From the NCBI GenBank assembly GCA_947683425.1, contig CANTUQ010000297.1:992001-1056000 (forward strand): a stretch of 64,000 nucleotides of DNA, read 5' to 3'. A model generated the notes under the pieces. It saw nothing but the letters and a program-made list of their open reading frames with translations, was not told where the DNA came from and did no database searches. This document shows, one piece after another, positions 12,440 through 25,051 of this stretch. The stretch comes from Excoecaria cochinchinensis (taxonomy: Eukaryota > Streptophyta > Magnoliopsida > Malpighiales > Euphorbiaceae). The position numbers and the translations under genes are program-made. The stretch's first letter is position 1, and each line of letters begins with the position of its first letter.

Positions 12440-13547
12440 TGTAGGTCCCAAAGACACTCAAGAGGGGGGGTGAATTGGGTGTCTCAAAATTTTCTGGCTA
12501 TTTGTCTAATAAAACAGATTTTACAAATCAGAATATAAAAACAGAGTAGATATCAGAATAGCTTGCACATAGAATTTATAGTGGTTCGGCCAACAAGCCT
12601 ACATCCACTCCCCAAGATTCACTACTTGAGCCTTTCTTCAATCTTATCTCTTTTAAAGGCAAGAGTAAAAGCCAATATACAATCCTAAATTTGTATATCT
12701 ACCCACAATCTTTTTCCCAAAGTAAAAGATTAAAAACACTTACTAGAAAATTCTTTCTTTAGGTTTCTAGCCAACCTAACTTACAATTTTTATCAAGATA
12801 ATTTCCTCACACTGAAATTACAACAAAAGCTATAATCAGATTGAGGAGAATATATAAAGAATGAAGTGCCAAAGATGTGGAAAGTGAATAGTAACAAATT
12901 AAGCTTTCTCTTAAGAGATAGAAATTCTTTCCAAACTTTTTCTAACCTTCTAATGAGTAAAATATCATCTATTTATACTCAAAAAATTAGTTTGAGATGT
13001 TTAAATCATAAAGTAGCCGTTTATAGCTGTTGGAGGGCAAAACAGACAAGTAAAAAATCAACTAGCCGTTTTCTAGCCGTTATTTTGTCTTTTTGTGCGA
13101 TTCTGAGTTTTGCCCAGAATTCTGATACGAGCAGAAATTCAGTTAGAAATTGGTAGATAGAAATTCATTTAGAAATTTCTTTAGAAAACTGAGACACGAA
13201 AATTCATTTTTTAAAGAGCCATTTTCTGACGAAAAACCTGTTTTGATCAAAAGTTCATTTTCTAACTTAAAACTATTTTTGTGCAATTTTAAAACTAAAA
13301 TGTGTATGCATGAGAGTAAATATTTTGCCTCAATTTGATCTTACATATTTATAACCTAATTTCTAGCAAACTAAGGCAATAAACAAATTTACAACTAAAA
13401 TTCATGTTTTCTTCAGAATAGTAATCCTTTACATCAGACAAACTCATAGAAGATATTCCTGCACAAATTTATTTAGAACAAAATTCTTAATAGAGTTTAT
13501 TTAAGGTTTGATAATCATCAAAATTAGAGTGTGACCTTAGGCCAACA
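12440..13547 (-). repeat. Copia LTR, right copy (5' LTR in element orientation)
   Basis: A complete 1108-bp LTR, beginning TGTAGGTCCC and ending GGCCAACA on the plus strand. It is nearly identical to the left LTR. The flank after it (CTTAC...) has no counterpart before the left LTR. Confidence 0.9.
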
Positions 13548-13719
13548 CTTACTCTTAATAATTGATTAATAACAACAAACATAAAAAATAACAAAAAAAA
13601 TCCGTAACCTATGTTTGGAACTTTGAACCTTGAGAAACAAATACAAAACTTGGAAAATATACTAAGAAAAAGGAAATGCAACATGAACTTGAAAAATATG
13701 TAAACGAAGAAATCGAAAG

Positions 13720-14020
13720 TTTTAAAAGTGTGGATCCCAAACTATATTTCAATGGGTTTAATTTTCCCCCTTTACAGTTGGACAGTCACGTTGAACAGTT
13801 TTACGCGTGACTGTCCTTCAACGCAATTGCCGCAGCTATAAGCTGCTGCATATGACGTAGACAGGTCACTCTTCAGGCCCTGCCTGATGTCCAGCTGAGC
13901 TCATATGCCGCAGGAATGGCCTGCAGCATGTACAAAAACCCCAATCTCAAAAATAGTTTACATTTCACACCAAATCGAAAAATAATTTTTCAAAAAACAC
14001 TATTCAAATTTTTGTCCCTA
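13720..14020 (-). mobile_element. MULE-family terminal sequence (remnant)
   Basis: The reverse complement runs GGGACAAAAATTTGAATAG, then TTTTTTGAAAAATTATTT, then TGCTGCAGG, TGCGGCAT and a GTCACGCGT patch. The same words occur in the same order at 49044-49290, at the left end of the PMD-carrying MULE. The outer end is near 14020 and the element would extend left, where the copia insertion cuts it. It also contains several TGCAGC and TGCCGCA words in inverted arrangement. Confidence 0.5.
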
Positions 14021-15484
14021 AATACTGCTGGAAATTGACAAGACAACTACAAAAGCACAACGGTGGCTTAGCATCATATAATATGCATTCCACTCCTACA
14101 CTGAAATGAAATCAAAATGCTTAAAAATTCTGATAAACACTAAAATTTCACTAATGATTTTAGTCAACCAGGACGGGCAAGAAAGGTTTTCCCAACTGGT
14201 TTGCTACACCCCTGCAGAAGATGATGCTCTTCTCCAATTACTTCTGAGGACATTCAATACAGACACATGACAAAAACAATTTGCTTTTGATATCAACAAG
14301 TAATCTCAAAAACCTTCAACTGCTGAGAATAATTTCTCATTAATTAAAATCAAAATATATTGAAAAAATTATATAAAATTAATATATTAACTAAAAATTT
14401 CAAATAAAATAAATTTTTTAATATATGTGAAAATAATATTTTTAAATATTTTTAGTTTATATTTGTTATTTGAACATTATATTTAATTATTATGTTGAAT
14501 TATATTTGTTTTTTAATTTTAAATTTTAAGTATTTTCGACAATTTAATTTTTTTATATATACATTTTATAATTATAATGATTAACCGAAAAGTATTTGTT
14601 AACTGGTCAAAAAATCCGAAATCGATAAACTGATTAACCGATGGTAATAGTCTGATTAATTGACTGTAATTTCAAAAAACTGATATTAATAAATTAATTT
14701 TTTTTGAGTTTATGGACCGATTAACCGGTTCATTTTCACCTCTATTATCTATTTAACATTAAAATTCGTGACTTTTAAAAAACAACTTTTTGAAATTTTT
14801 GTATAGCTAAATATATTAATTTTTCAATTTTTTACATATTGTTAATAATAGTTTATAAACTCATAATAAATTTATATTATATGTATTTATAAAAATTTAT
14901 ATTTATTGATTAATATATTTTTTATACACTAATTGTTTAAATAATTTATAAATTTTTATATTATACTATTATTTATTTTATTTATTAATATGACAAAAAT
15001 ATATTTTTAAATTAAAAATATATCTATTTTAATCATAAATTAACTCCCAGCAATAGATATTAATTAAAAACAATATCAGTATCAATTAACAACCAGATAT
15101 GCTGATCAATTATGATCCGTTAAAATTAGTTAAACCAAATTGGACGGCCTATGTACTATGTTAGATGCATTCAAACCGGCTAAAAGTAGATCGACTAATT
15201 TGTTTTCATGTAGATCAACACAAACAAATAAATGTGAAGGAGTTTCGAAAGTAATTTGACTAGAAATTGTGAAAAGTAGATTTCTTTTTTTTTCTTCACA
15301 ATAAACATAATATAAATATTTATTGATAAAAGTATTTATAAGAAATACTAATATATTTTACACGTATCACAAATTACAAGAAAAATACAACAAAAAGAAT
15401 AAAGAATAGTATGAACGGTAAAAGATGTCTATCCAAGAAGTTGAGAAAAGAAAAAGGAGAAGAAAAGAGCAAATGCAAATAGAT
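14021..15484. other. AT-rich intergenic DNA
   Basis: No gene is visible. Near 14580-14750 there are repeated TTAACCG words ending in ACCGGTTCATTTTCACCTCTA, which resembles one end of a hAT-type MITE; I could not find a convincing partner end. The remainder is low-complexity A/T sequence. Confidence 0.5.
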
Positions 15485-16550
15485 TTAGGCCAATTTGCAT
15501 TCTGTAGGCAAGCCTTGTGGAAATCTCTTGACATCAGTGCAATAATTGTATATCATATAGTTCTTCTGTACCCATTGAAGCTTTTGTTGACTTGTAGTAT
15601 CAAGTTCTTCAAAGAGCCAAGAATTGCTGTTCGATTTAGAAGATGGAGAATTTGAACCGCAAGATGATGCTCCATTAGATACGACACAAGCATTTGCAGC
15701 ATTAAAGTTTCTATAGGAAGCAGTGAATGGAGCTTGAGTCCAATCCGTCTTAACTAATCCACCTCTGGTTGCCCAATCATCTGCATTCCATAGGCTTGAG
15801 TATATTCTCATTGGCTGATTCTTTGGGAATGGAACTCCCTTGTTTTCCATGTTCTTGAATTCTCTGATTGGAATCCCATCAACTGAGAATCTGATCATAC
15901 AATAATCAAGAACAAGAATTTCAATATTTTCTATATTTAACTAGAAGAAAAGAAGTTCGAAAAGAATCAAGAAATTAAGGGTGCTTACATGATTCTCTGT
16001 GGATTCCAAAGGATAGAGTAAGTGTGGAAATCAGCAGTGGGATCAAACCAGAGATAGAATTGTTGCTCTCTATTGCCTTTCCCTTGGCTGAATACATTAG
16101 TGTGAAGAATGTAAGGATCTCCACTCAAATTCCCCAAGAATTCATAGTCTATCTCATCCCATGTTGCCCCTTTTGATGATAACTGAAAATTCATAATATT
16201 TTATATATTATCAGTAAAAAGAATAAAAACTTCAAAGGCAATTAAAGAAAATAAAAAGAGGAAGAACTCACATAATAGGCAGTGACAGTGCCAGCAGAGT
16301 TTCCAGGAACAAGCTTGAGCTGCATATCAATCTTACCAAATAAAAACTCATTCTTGGATTGAAATCCTGAACCCGATGCTTTGTCAAGATTCAGAGTGAG
16401 CAGCTCCCCATTGTTGAGAATCTTAGCTCTGCCATCCCCCCAAGTAATATCAAAATCGTTATAGAAATTGCTAGCAGAAGCAACCATCAAAGTGCTAATT
16501 GCCAAGAACAAGAGAACTGAAAGTGTTGAAGAACCAATAAAAGAAGCCAT
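15485..16550 (-). CDS. XTH: Xyloglucan endotransglucosylase/hydrolase (XTH)
   Basis: Three exons on the minus strand: 16550-16272, 16182-15989 and 15890-15485, with GT-AG introns of 89 and 98 bp, giving 292 residues, the normal family length. The start is the first ATG, followed by a hydrophobic signal peptide (about residues 1-26, ending near VASA). GH16 catalytic motif DEIDYEFLG lies at the start of exon 2 (about residues 99-107), followed at once by the conserved N-glycosylation site NLS. Later family motifs are FDPTADFHTYSILWNP, VDGIPIREF and SLWNADDWATRGG. The C-terminal XET domain has paired cysteines and ends ECKLA. The enzyme acts in the cell wall, cutting xyloglucan and joining it to another chain end. 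The WDEIDYEFLG form suits the TCH4/XTH22-25-like group; exact subgroup is not certain. It stands alone, with transposon remnants on both sides. Confidence 0.95.
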
Positions 16551-16624
16551 TTGCTTGTACTCTTTTGTATGGAAAAAGAAATTATTTTGAAGTGAGATAA
16601 TGAAAAGAGGCAGCTTTGTTGGGA

Positions 16625-16631
16625 TTTTATA
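16625..16631 (-). promoter_or_regulatory. Probable TATA box of the XTH gene
   Basis: TATAAAA on the minus strand, 75 bases before the XTH start codon, in the context CTATAAAATCCC. Spacing leaves room for a short 5' leader. Confidence 0.55.
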
Positions 16632-19004
16632 GAAGAATTTCTGGCACGCGGTTTATTAATAAGGAGGGAAACAGTAAAGAGAGTAAATGCGTAGTAGGAA
16701 GATATTTAGTGGGCATAGCTGCATCCAGTTGGAAATTTATTTTATTTTATTTTGAAACTGGAGTCCAGTTGGATAAAGATTTGGATGAATATTATCAAAA
16801 ACTATAGGTAATCAAACATATCGTAATTATTGCAGACGCGGTTTTTTTCTTAGGTAAGAAATATGGATTGGTGCATGGTGGCAGCTTCCACCAAACACGC
16901 AAGTGGGTCTTTTATGGAGTAGTTTAACCTATGCCAATCACCGCCTCTCATGGAGTGGGCGGTCATGCTCTGCATTCCAAATATCAATATGGGCTGCTAC
17001 CAATTATAGATTGTTACTCTCTCCTACTACACAGAAAGTGTTCAATAATTAATATCACCACCCAATTTTGTCTCACTGTTTATATAGGAATTTATGAAAA
17101 GAATTTATATATTTATTATTATTTATTACTTTCACTGTTTAATTTGAATTTTGCTCAAAAATATCATATATAGTAGAATGGAAGAAGTATTCACCTTGTA
17201 ATTAAAAAAGAATAATTTTTTAAGTTTTTAAAGTATTTTTATAAAATTCAGATATATTGCTTCCTTAATTTGTTTATAAATAATGTTCACCTTTCTATTA
17301 TGGCATATTTATAAATAAATGTCTATTTTATAAACATGTAATTTTTCAAATATATTTTCTATATAATAAATATTAGTTCAATTTTTAAAATACAATAATA
17401 ATTAATAGTCTCTTTTTTTTAAGATGGGTAAATTAATAAAACCTTCTTAATTTTTGTTCAAAAAAATTGAAATTTATTTATGAATGGAAGAAATAACCAT
17501 TTTATTAATTATCATGGTATAGTAATATTGAGCACATAAATTGGGATTACTTAAGAATTTGGCTTGAGTGAAAGATGTATTGCCCAGCTAGATTTCGTGC
17601 ACGTGCTATGCGTGTTGATTGTTTTGTCTATAAATTTATTTCAAGAAAACTTGATTGTTGTTTAACAACATAGCTATAGTTTCAAAAAAAAGTTAAATAA
17701 AAATTCATGGCTATAAATCCATCAGCTATTCAATACATATAACTAAAATAAAATATTTAAGTAAAAAAATTTACTATTGTCTTTAGCATGAGAATAATTA
17801 CCTCGAAAAATTTTACTTTTGACATTTAATATTGTTACAACTGGATTGTCGAATTCGAATTACCCTTTTCAAACAATGACAGCTAAGTTATCTCAAAAAA
17901 TTAACAAAATTTTGTCTAATCCGAGTAAGTAAATTAAGCATAAACATCAATTAAACAAAAAATAATAATATAATAAAAATAACTAAAAATTAAATAAATA
18001 TTTATTATATTAAATTTGAACAAATTATCCCTTAAAATATCAATATAAAACTTAAAAAAAGTTATAGATATAAATTAATTGTACATTAAAATATTTTATA
18101 CCTGTCATATGAGGTTGGTCCAGATAATTCTTCAAATCATTGAAATGCATGGAATCATTTTGCAAAACTTCACTTTCAATAACAATAATTATGTTAATAT
18201 TACTAATGAGGTATATTTATTTTAAGAAAAATATAAAACATGATAATTTGAACTGCAAATCAAATTATCAAAACATAAAATAAAACAATCATATAAAAGC
18301 TGAAATTAGATCCTAAAAAATGAGAACAAGACAAATATCAAAAAAGTGATAGAAATCCTATTTTATAATTTATGTTTAGCTAGACCTGTTCAATGAGTTG
18401 GTTCAGGTAGATCAATTTCAGAATAGGATCAATTCTGAATAAGGTAACTTCAGGTTTCAGGTCAGATTGGGCAAGTTATTGGATCAAATCCACAAAAAGT
18501 TTTAAAATTATTGATTTTAATTTTTTAATTTTTTCTTGAATATTCATTATATATTTTTAAAAAATAAATAAATTATAAAGTAATAAAAATAATTATATAC
18601 AACCAAAATAAATCACTGAGTGAAAAAGCATATAAATGAAAAAGGAAAAATATTATCAGTATTAATCTCTAAAAATAATTCTTTTTTCATGTATAACACA
18701 CATATATATATTATTTAATTTCATGTGGTAGATATTTAAAATAAAATTATAAAATATTTCAAAAATTTGAAAAAAAAAATATCATATTCCCTCTTGTCTT
18801 TATTTTGGTGAATAAAAATTACAAAAACTCATTTTGATTTAAATACGTGATTATGCTAAACTTGATTAAATAGAAAATAATACATAATTTTGGTATTGTG
18901 AGGAAAAAAAATAGATACTTAGTGGACAGGTACATATCATATAGATGAAAATTGTATCCTTATAATACAATTGTGATTTATAAATCACAGTATGTATCAC
19001 TTTC
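16632..19004. other. AT-rich intergenic DNA upstream of XTH
   Basis: Only short random frames. It includes the likely XTH upstream region (16632-17000, less AT-rich) and then low-complexity A/T DNA to 19004. Near 18380-18480 a GGTTCAGGTAGATC-like patch resembles decayed transposon sequence, but I cannot assign it. Confidence 0.5.
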
Positions 19005-19985
19005 ATCAAAAATTGAAAAAAACTCATATTTTATTTCTTGATCTATTCAATTTTTCTTAATTGAATCACTAAATTTTAAAAACTATATATTGGGTTGTTA
19101 TATTATAATTTTACTCTTCATTATTCTCTAAATTCTTTAAATTTATGATATTGTCTCAAAACTATTTATTTTCCTCCCAAAATTTATTTTTTTTTCAGAC
19201 ATGTTCAATACCTATAATATCACTCCAAAATATTTAATCAAAAACTATGATACCCTTCAAAGCGAGCGTACTCTACTCTAAACATTTTAAGTCACATAAA
19301 CTGAATTATACAGCTACTCTAGACTCTTTAATATTATTTTGGAGACTGAATTCTGAAATTTTAGTTTTTCTTCAATTTTTTATATTCATTAAAGTATCGA
19401 AAACTTGCAATGAAGCCTAAAAACTCTCTATTCTGGAGAAAATAATTTTCAAACTCGTTTTTTGTAAAAAGAATTTCATAACGTTTAAAAAAATTTGACT
19501 CTAAAACAAAACGAGTTTGAGAATTATTTTCTCAAAAACTGAAAGTCATTGGGCATTGTTGTAAGCTATCGGTACTTTAATGAATATAAAAAATTGAAGA
19601 AAGTCTGAAACTTTAGAATCTAATCACCAAAATAGTTTTAACGATTTCAAAGTAGTTTTATAATTCCATTTAGGTGAGTTAAAATATATATTGTAGAGCA
19701 GACTCATTTTGAATGGTATCAGAGCTTTGAATTAAATATTTTGGAGTGATTTTATAAATATTAGACGTGTTTGAATAAAAAAAAAGTTTTGGGTGGAAAA
19801 GAAATAGTTTTGGGGTAATATCATAAATTTAAAGAATTCAGTAAATACGCAGAAACTTAATAAGGAGTAAAATTATTCTACAAGAATCAAATGTATAATT
19901 TTTAAAATTCAGAAATTTAATAAAAAAAAAGTGAATAGTTCAAAAACTGAATTATGAATTTTTTTTAATAAAAAATTAGATGGGA
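19005..19985. repeat. 1-kb imperfect palindrome (foldback/hairpin element)
   Basis: The left arm (about 19005-19460) and right arm (about 19506-19985) are reverse complements with scattered mismatches and small indels. The inner ends are nearly perfect: GAGAAAATAATTTTCAAACTCG (first 20 bases shown: GAGAAAATAATTTTCAAACT) against AAACGAGTTTGAGAATTATT. Outer matched words include ATCACTCCAAAATATTTAAT and TTCTTCAATTTTTTATATTC with their complements. The loop is about 45 bp. The right arm carries TGGTATCAGAGC (near 19717), a tRNA-Met primer-binding-like word. No protein is encoded. RNA read through it would fold into one long hairpin. Confidence 0.8.
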
Positions 19986-21418
19986 GTGGGCATGTCCCTG
20001 TACTAAATTGAAGGGTTTGAAAGTTGAAAAGATTTTTAGTATAACAGAGTTAAGATTCTTTCATAAGGGATACCAAAAATAGGTAGCATTACAGGATTCA
20101 AACAACTTCTGACGTTCTATACTCCAACATATGTTTAATCTCTATCTTTTTAGGGTGACTACGCTACAATTTAGCAAGTCATTTGCATCACAACATAATG
20201 AAGCAGAAAAGATATATATAAAAATAAAGGCTTAATACTTAAAATCACCCATATACTTGTATTAAATTTCAAAATTGATATCTAAACTTTTTAAATTTTT
20301 AATTTACCATCCGAATTTTGAAAAACCGTAATAATTTACCACCTGAAATACAAATCATAGATAATCAATTTTAAATTAAACGCATGCGCTGTTGATGTGT
20401 AAAAAGAGCAATGCATGATTGACAAGTGGCAAATTGGAAGAAAAAGGAGAAAATTAACCTAGCATAATTAATTTCTCCCATTTTCCTGTGTTCTTCTCCA
20501 TCTGACCCACCTATTGTTGCCACCCCGACCCGAAATCCACCACCGATGCCACCACCTGCCTCTCTCACTCTTTTTATCATTCACCCTTAATCGATCTCTC
20601 TCTCCCTTGCTCTCTTACTATCGGTCAACCTTGCTTGATCTCTCTCTTCGTTTCTCGCTATCCCTTACTCGATCTGTAATGGCCCAAAATTTTAATTTTC
20701 GTGAATAGTACTTTTTGGGACATGAATTGTGATAATTGAAGGACTTTAAACATTTAAAGGATACTTTGACACTGAAAATTTTTATTTCATGTGAAATTTA
20801 TATTATGTACAAAAGAGTAAATGTGAACTAAGTTAGGGAAAAAAAATGTAATTAAGTATATATTTATGAATTGGAATGGAATTAAGGTATACATGATAGA
20901 ATTTAGGCATGAAGGATATGAAACTAAATCTTTGAGCGTATAATCGACAACCTGCATATAACTACCTATTAGTTACATATAAGAAAAAGAGGTTTTTGCA
21001 TGTAAGTGGTATGAAAAAAAAATTAAATTGATATGCTAAAAGATAAATTAGTTGATAATTAATTGAATTGTTGGTATTAGAATGAAAGAAATGCATGTGT
21101 TGGTAGATAATGCAATTCGGCACTTAATATGGAATTGAAAGGAAAATAAGTAAATGAGGAAATTAAAAGGCTCTTGTCAAATTTCTACATGGATGATAGT
21201 TGCACATACCCAGAATGTTCATAAATACATGGTTCTCAAAATGTCGCAAAAACCTCAGTCAAAATATAAGGTGACCTGTAAAGACCCCTTTAGGAGAGGC
21301 ATGGCCATTGTGCTTCTTTTGCTTCTCACAGCCTACGCAGTCTTGACCCTATTTACTAACAAAACTTGCAGATTGACAAAATTAGTGGAAAGAGATTATG
21401 GATAACTCCCCAAGCTAA
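19986..21418. other. Intergenic DNA 3' of the first TM9SF gene
   Basis: Contains a TE-like patch near 20230-20360 (repeated TTTACCA/TTTAAATTT words) and a CT-rich stretch at 20560-20670. An LTR-like start TGTAATGGCCC lies at 20675, but I found no matching end. The last 250 bp probably hold the 3' UTR of the gene that ends at 21419. No convincing coding region. Confidence 0.45.
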
Positions 21419-24400
21419 CTACTCACACTTAATGGACCTGTATATGTGTCTAACAAAGAGCAGAGAAGCACGGAAACCTACTGTGCCAAGCATGAGGAAG
21501 AAGCCATAACATATGCAAGCCATATACCCAAAGAAGAAAGACGTTTGCATTAAGCCCGACATATCTGACCGTGCATAGTAGTAATACAAACAGTAAGCAT
21601 AGATAAACAGCCCAGTTGATCCACCGCAGAGAAAAGACCTGTGACAATCAAAATCTTCTTCAGAAAAAAGTGGCACACATAAGACATCTCATGGAAAAAA
21701 AATAAATAAGTGGAAATATGGTATTGATATCCAGGTAGTGTAAATCAATAATAAAGCAAATCAGTGTCCAAATATTGAACTCAGTTTACAACCAGGTGAC
21801 AGTAACGACGAGTTATCCAGAAGTCCAAGCGGCTTAAAAAAGCAGAGGGTCTCTTCTTTAAAGATTCAAATCTACTCTTTTATGACTTGAAGTAAAAACT
21901 CAAATTCTTAGCTCAAATATACTTCCAGGCACAACCTTAAAAGTTCCTTTCATCCCTAAATATTTAGTCAACAGAATTCAACTGTCACTTAACCCCTACC
22001 CTGTTCCAGTTGTTTACATGAATCTCATGAAGTTTGAGATTCAAAATTATCCACCAAATACTCTGTTCAGATTCACAAGAAAGTTGATTCTGATATATGT
22101 AATTCAAAATTTTCTTTAGTAGCCAAAAACAGAATCTCATAAGAAGCACAAATGATGAGATATATTTTTTTTAGGAGAGTAAGGTGAAGTTATAAAAGAA
22201 CTACCAAAAAAAAACATCACAAGACTACCAAATCGTAAGCCATGCTATGCTTAGCAGTGAAGCAAAACATAAACAACCAAATGGACACAAAAGAATGTGA
22301 AAACTGATGTACCTCCACCACCATTCATGATCTTCAGCAGCAAGTTGGAAGTACGTCAATGCCACAGTTATAAAAGCTGTGACAATCAGAAGAATAATGA
22401 AGACAATAAACAAGATACTATAAATGGTGTAAATCCTGTGACCCCAAACGCTTGCAAAAATGTAGTACAGTTCAATGTAGATAGCACTGAAAGGCAGAAA
22501 ACCAGCCATTGCCATCTGAGGAAGAGCACTCCTGTACCAGGGCAATTGCGGAATCTCACGAGGATATTTTGTAGTTCGGCAGGGGGCTTGGAACTCAGCC
22601 TTGCTGTTTTTGCCAGCAATACCGCCCAACACAAGCAATGGTGATGTTACTAATGTCCATATAAGGACTATTACCACAATAGTACCGATAGGAAGTGCAG
22701 CAGTTGCACTATAAGCAATTGCAACAGTGTTGAGAAAACAGAACGTGAGGAACAATGGACCACAGAAAAGGCATCCAGTTAGCAAAAGATTCCTCACCTG
22801 TCAAGCCAAAAAAAAAACGTACTTGATGAATCTTCCCTCCTAAAATAATCACTTGAAAGGTAGCTCTTAAAAGCTAGGTCTGTTGCAAACAAAAGCCGTT
22901 CCAGAAGCATACCCAATTCCTTCCTTCAAGTTGACAATAAAAAGAGGTTGAAACATATCCAGCAATCCCAGAAGTAAGTGCATATATGACCACTAGAGCG
23001 GTAAATAGAGCTCCTCGATTGTATGGATAGAAAACGCCAACCAGGGCAAGCATAAAAATAAATACAGTACTGGAAGCACACAAAAAGTCAAATGACAAGA
23101 CATTAACCAGTAAGGAAAAGTAGAAACATAATACAAAGAATGTCACGCATTATAAATAAATAATCCATTGAAGGGTTCCTCACAGAGTGAACAACTGGGT
23201 TCCAGAACCAAGGGCAGCAGCAAACAGAGATTTGAACTTCGGATACCTAAATACATCACCATGAATGTACTTCCATCCAGTCTCTTCCTGGTCATCTGAT
23301 GCTTCCTCATCTTTGTCATACCTTGAACAAATGCAAATTTTGAATAATCAGGCAGACTAGCAAATAGAGAAATGAAGCCTTACACAATACAAATAAATCT
23401 TACCTCATGAAGTCGTTCTTTAAGACACGCATGAGAATTGTGGCAAGAAAACCAGTCAAAAGAAGTACTGTCACACATGAGTTTATAATTGAGAACCAAT
23501 GAATTTCCAAGTGATGAGGCAGGGAAGAAGAAAGTGAGTACTTCTCCATTCTCTTCTCAAAGGGAGTATCTGTTTCCTTCCATTTCACAGTATAAAGAAA
23601 CTCAGCATCAGCTTCCTTGTCCTCAGTCAGATCCAATAGTGTATGTGGATCCATTCGTGCATTTACTTCAATGACGCGGTCCTTGTTGTGAAGGACATCA
23701 AATTGGATATGCTTGTAAAGGAAGTATTTGTATTCACTAGGGTCACTTTTCCCTTCCCTGTCAACTTTTCCTATGAATCCCCATATAGGCAAATCATCAT
23801 AGTACATTTGAAAGTAATAATCTTTGTCAACTGCGGACCGAAACCTAGAAATGTCTTCCTTGGTAAGCTTCTTCTGACAAACAACTGCAGTGTCTTTCTC
23901 TTCTCGAAAGTTCAGTTTGTAGGGAGCACTAACTAGACGATCTCCATTCAACACCTCACCAAGAGCTTCTGTTTTCTCTTTCAGGTCATCTGACATTAAA
24001 ATTCACAACACCATCGAAACGAGAAAATTATTCAATTTTCTCACATCAAATAGAATTCAATCCCAAGAATTCAATCATTCATGGCATGCCCTCTTTTTCA
24101 ATTTTAATATCCATTACAAAATATGTCCATCGATCACATTCATTAAAATAGATTCAAACAACTTGAACAGGGAAATCAAAACTTTCAAACCCACTTGCAT
24201 TTGATTCCTACATTAGTTCAAAGCAAGGACGAATCTAGATGGGGGGCAATGGAGGCACTGGCACACGATGCCCCTCAAAACTGTTAATCCCTGTGAAAAT
24301 TTTTTCTTTGGCTCCACTGCTTCATTAATTTATTTATTTCGTTCATCAATTTAACGTGTAAATTTGCCCCTCCCCCCTAAAATTTAATTCTGGATTTGTC

Positions 24401-25051
24401 CTCGGTTCAAAGGGACTGTAATAAGGTCCCTTTAATTGTTAGAAGAAGCCTTTATTCAGCAAGTCTAAGAAATCGCAAAGTGAAAGATCTCCTTTTTATT
24501 AAAAACAAAAAAAGCAAAAAACGAACATACAGAAAAAGAATATAAGCACATTACGGAAAAGTGAGCAAATGGAGATATAACCTGGAACACAGAAGGGAAG
24601 ATCGAAATAGCGATATGTTTCACTGAAAATTCAAACAATAAACAATATCAGCAGCCACAATAAGCAATGAACATAATTAAGCATCGCTCAATTCAAAAAC
24701 AATAATAATAATTATAAAATAAATTTAAAACGAAATTATTTGCATCAATCTCTACACAAAGGATTCACGAGGACATTCACATATAATGTCAATTTCCTAC
24801 TTCTACATTGCGTATGAAATACATTAATCCACACTAAGAATTGGCCAAAAAGTGAAAAAGAGAAACCAAGGAGCGAGATCTATGAAATGAAAAGATTACC
24901 TGGGGTTGTGAAAGGGGCCGACCTTATTGGCGTAGAGGGGAACGGAATCCCCGTCCTTGTAGCGGTGATCGGAGGCGTCTGAACTCACATGAGTTACATA
25001 GGAGCAGATTATAACCGCCACAACCAAAAACATAATCTGATTCTTCTTCAT
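21419..25051 (-). CDS. TMN: Transmembrane 9 superfamily member (EMP70/TMN), copy A
   Basis: Seven exons on minus: 25051-24900, 24622-24582, 23989-23404, 23321-23184, 23069-22913, 22797-22313 and 21638-21419. All have GT-AG borders and together give 592 residues, the usual family size. A signal peptide (MKKNQIMFLVVAVIICSYV) is followed by the EMP70 lumenal domain with DHRYKDGDSVPLYANKVGP, FREEKDTAVVCQKKL, YYFQMYYDDLPIWGFIGKV and KYFLYKHIQFDVL. Nine membrane spans fill the rest, with WFSIINSCVTVLLLTGFLAT, VFYPYNRGALFTALVVIYAL, QMAMAGFLPFSAIYIELYYI and LLFVRHIYRSIKCE at the end. The C-terminal KCE fits the K-x-D/E Golgi-retention signal known in this family. It is closest to the plant TMN1-4 group. 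Family proteins sit in Golgi and endosomes and affect membrane-protein sorting. It lies in tandem with copy B, 950 bp away, same strand. Confidence 0.95.
24224..24404. mobile_element. hAT-type MITE in intron 2 of TM9SF copy A
   Basis: A 181-bp insert with short inverted ends, CAAGGACGAATC at left and GATTTGTCCTCG at right, and runs of G and C just inside (GGGGGG / CCCCCC). It is flanked by a perfect 8-bp direct repeat GTTCAAAG (24216-24223 and 24405-24412), the target duplication length of hAT elements. Non-coding. Confidence 0.8.

Larger units (their letters stand above)
7391..13547 (-). mobile_element. Ty1/copia retrotransposon with gag but almost no pol
   Basis: Two direct repeats of about 1.1 kb (7391-8490 and 12440-13547) flank a 3.9-kb internal region read on the minus strand. 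Next to the right LTR is a primer-binding site complementary to initiator tRNA-Met. Next to the left LTR is a purine-rich tract (minus strand of 8491-8504). A gag gene occupies 10700-12391, followed by a remnant of the protease, and then about 2 kb of AT-rich non-coding DNA where integrase, RT and RNase H should be. The LTRs are almost identical, so the insertion is young although the element cannot encode pol. The left terminus lacks the first 13 LTR bases and no target duplication is visible. Confidence 0.85.

Noticed and set aside
15425..15655. 76-codon plus-strand frame over the XTH last exon
   Set aside because: Antisense shadow of the XTH exon.
19717..19728. tRNA-Met primer-binding site implying a retrotransposon
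   Set aside because: TGGTATCAGAGC is present but no LTR end precedes it and it lies within the palindrome arm; noted only as a feature of the arm.
20675..21290. Possible solo LTR starting TGTAATGGCCC
   Set aside because: The start resembles a gypsy LTR terminus, but I found no matching CA end or target duplication.
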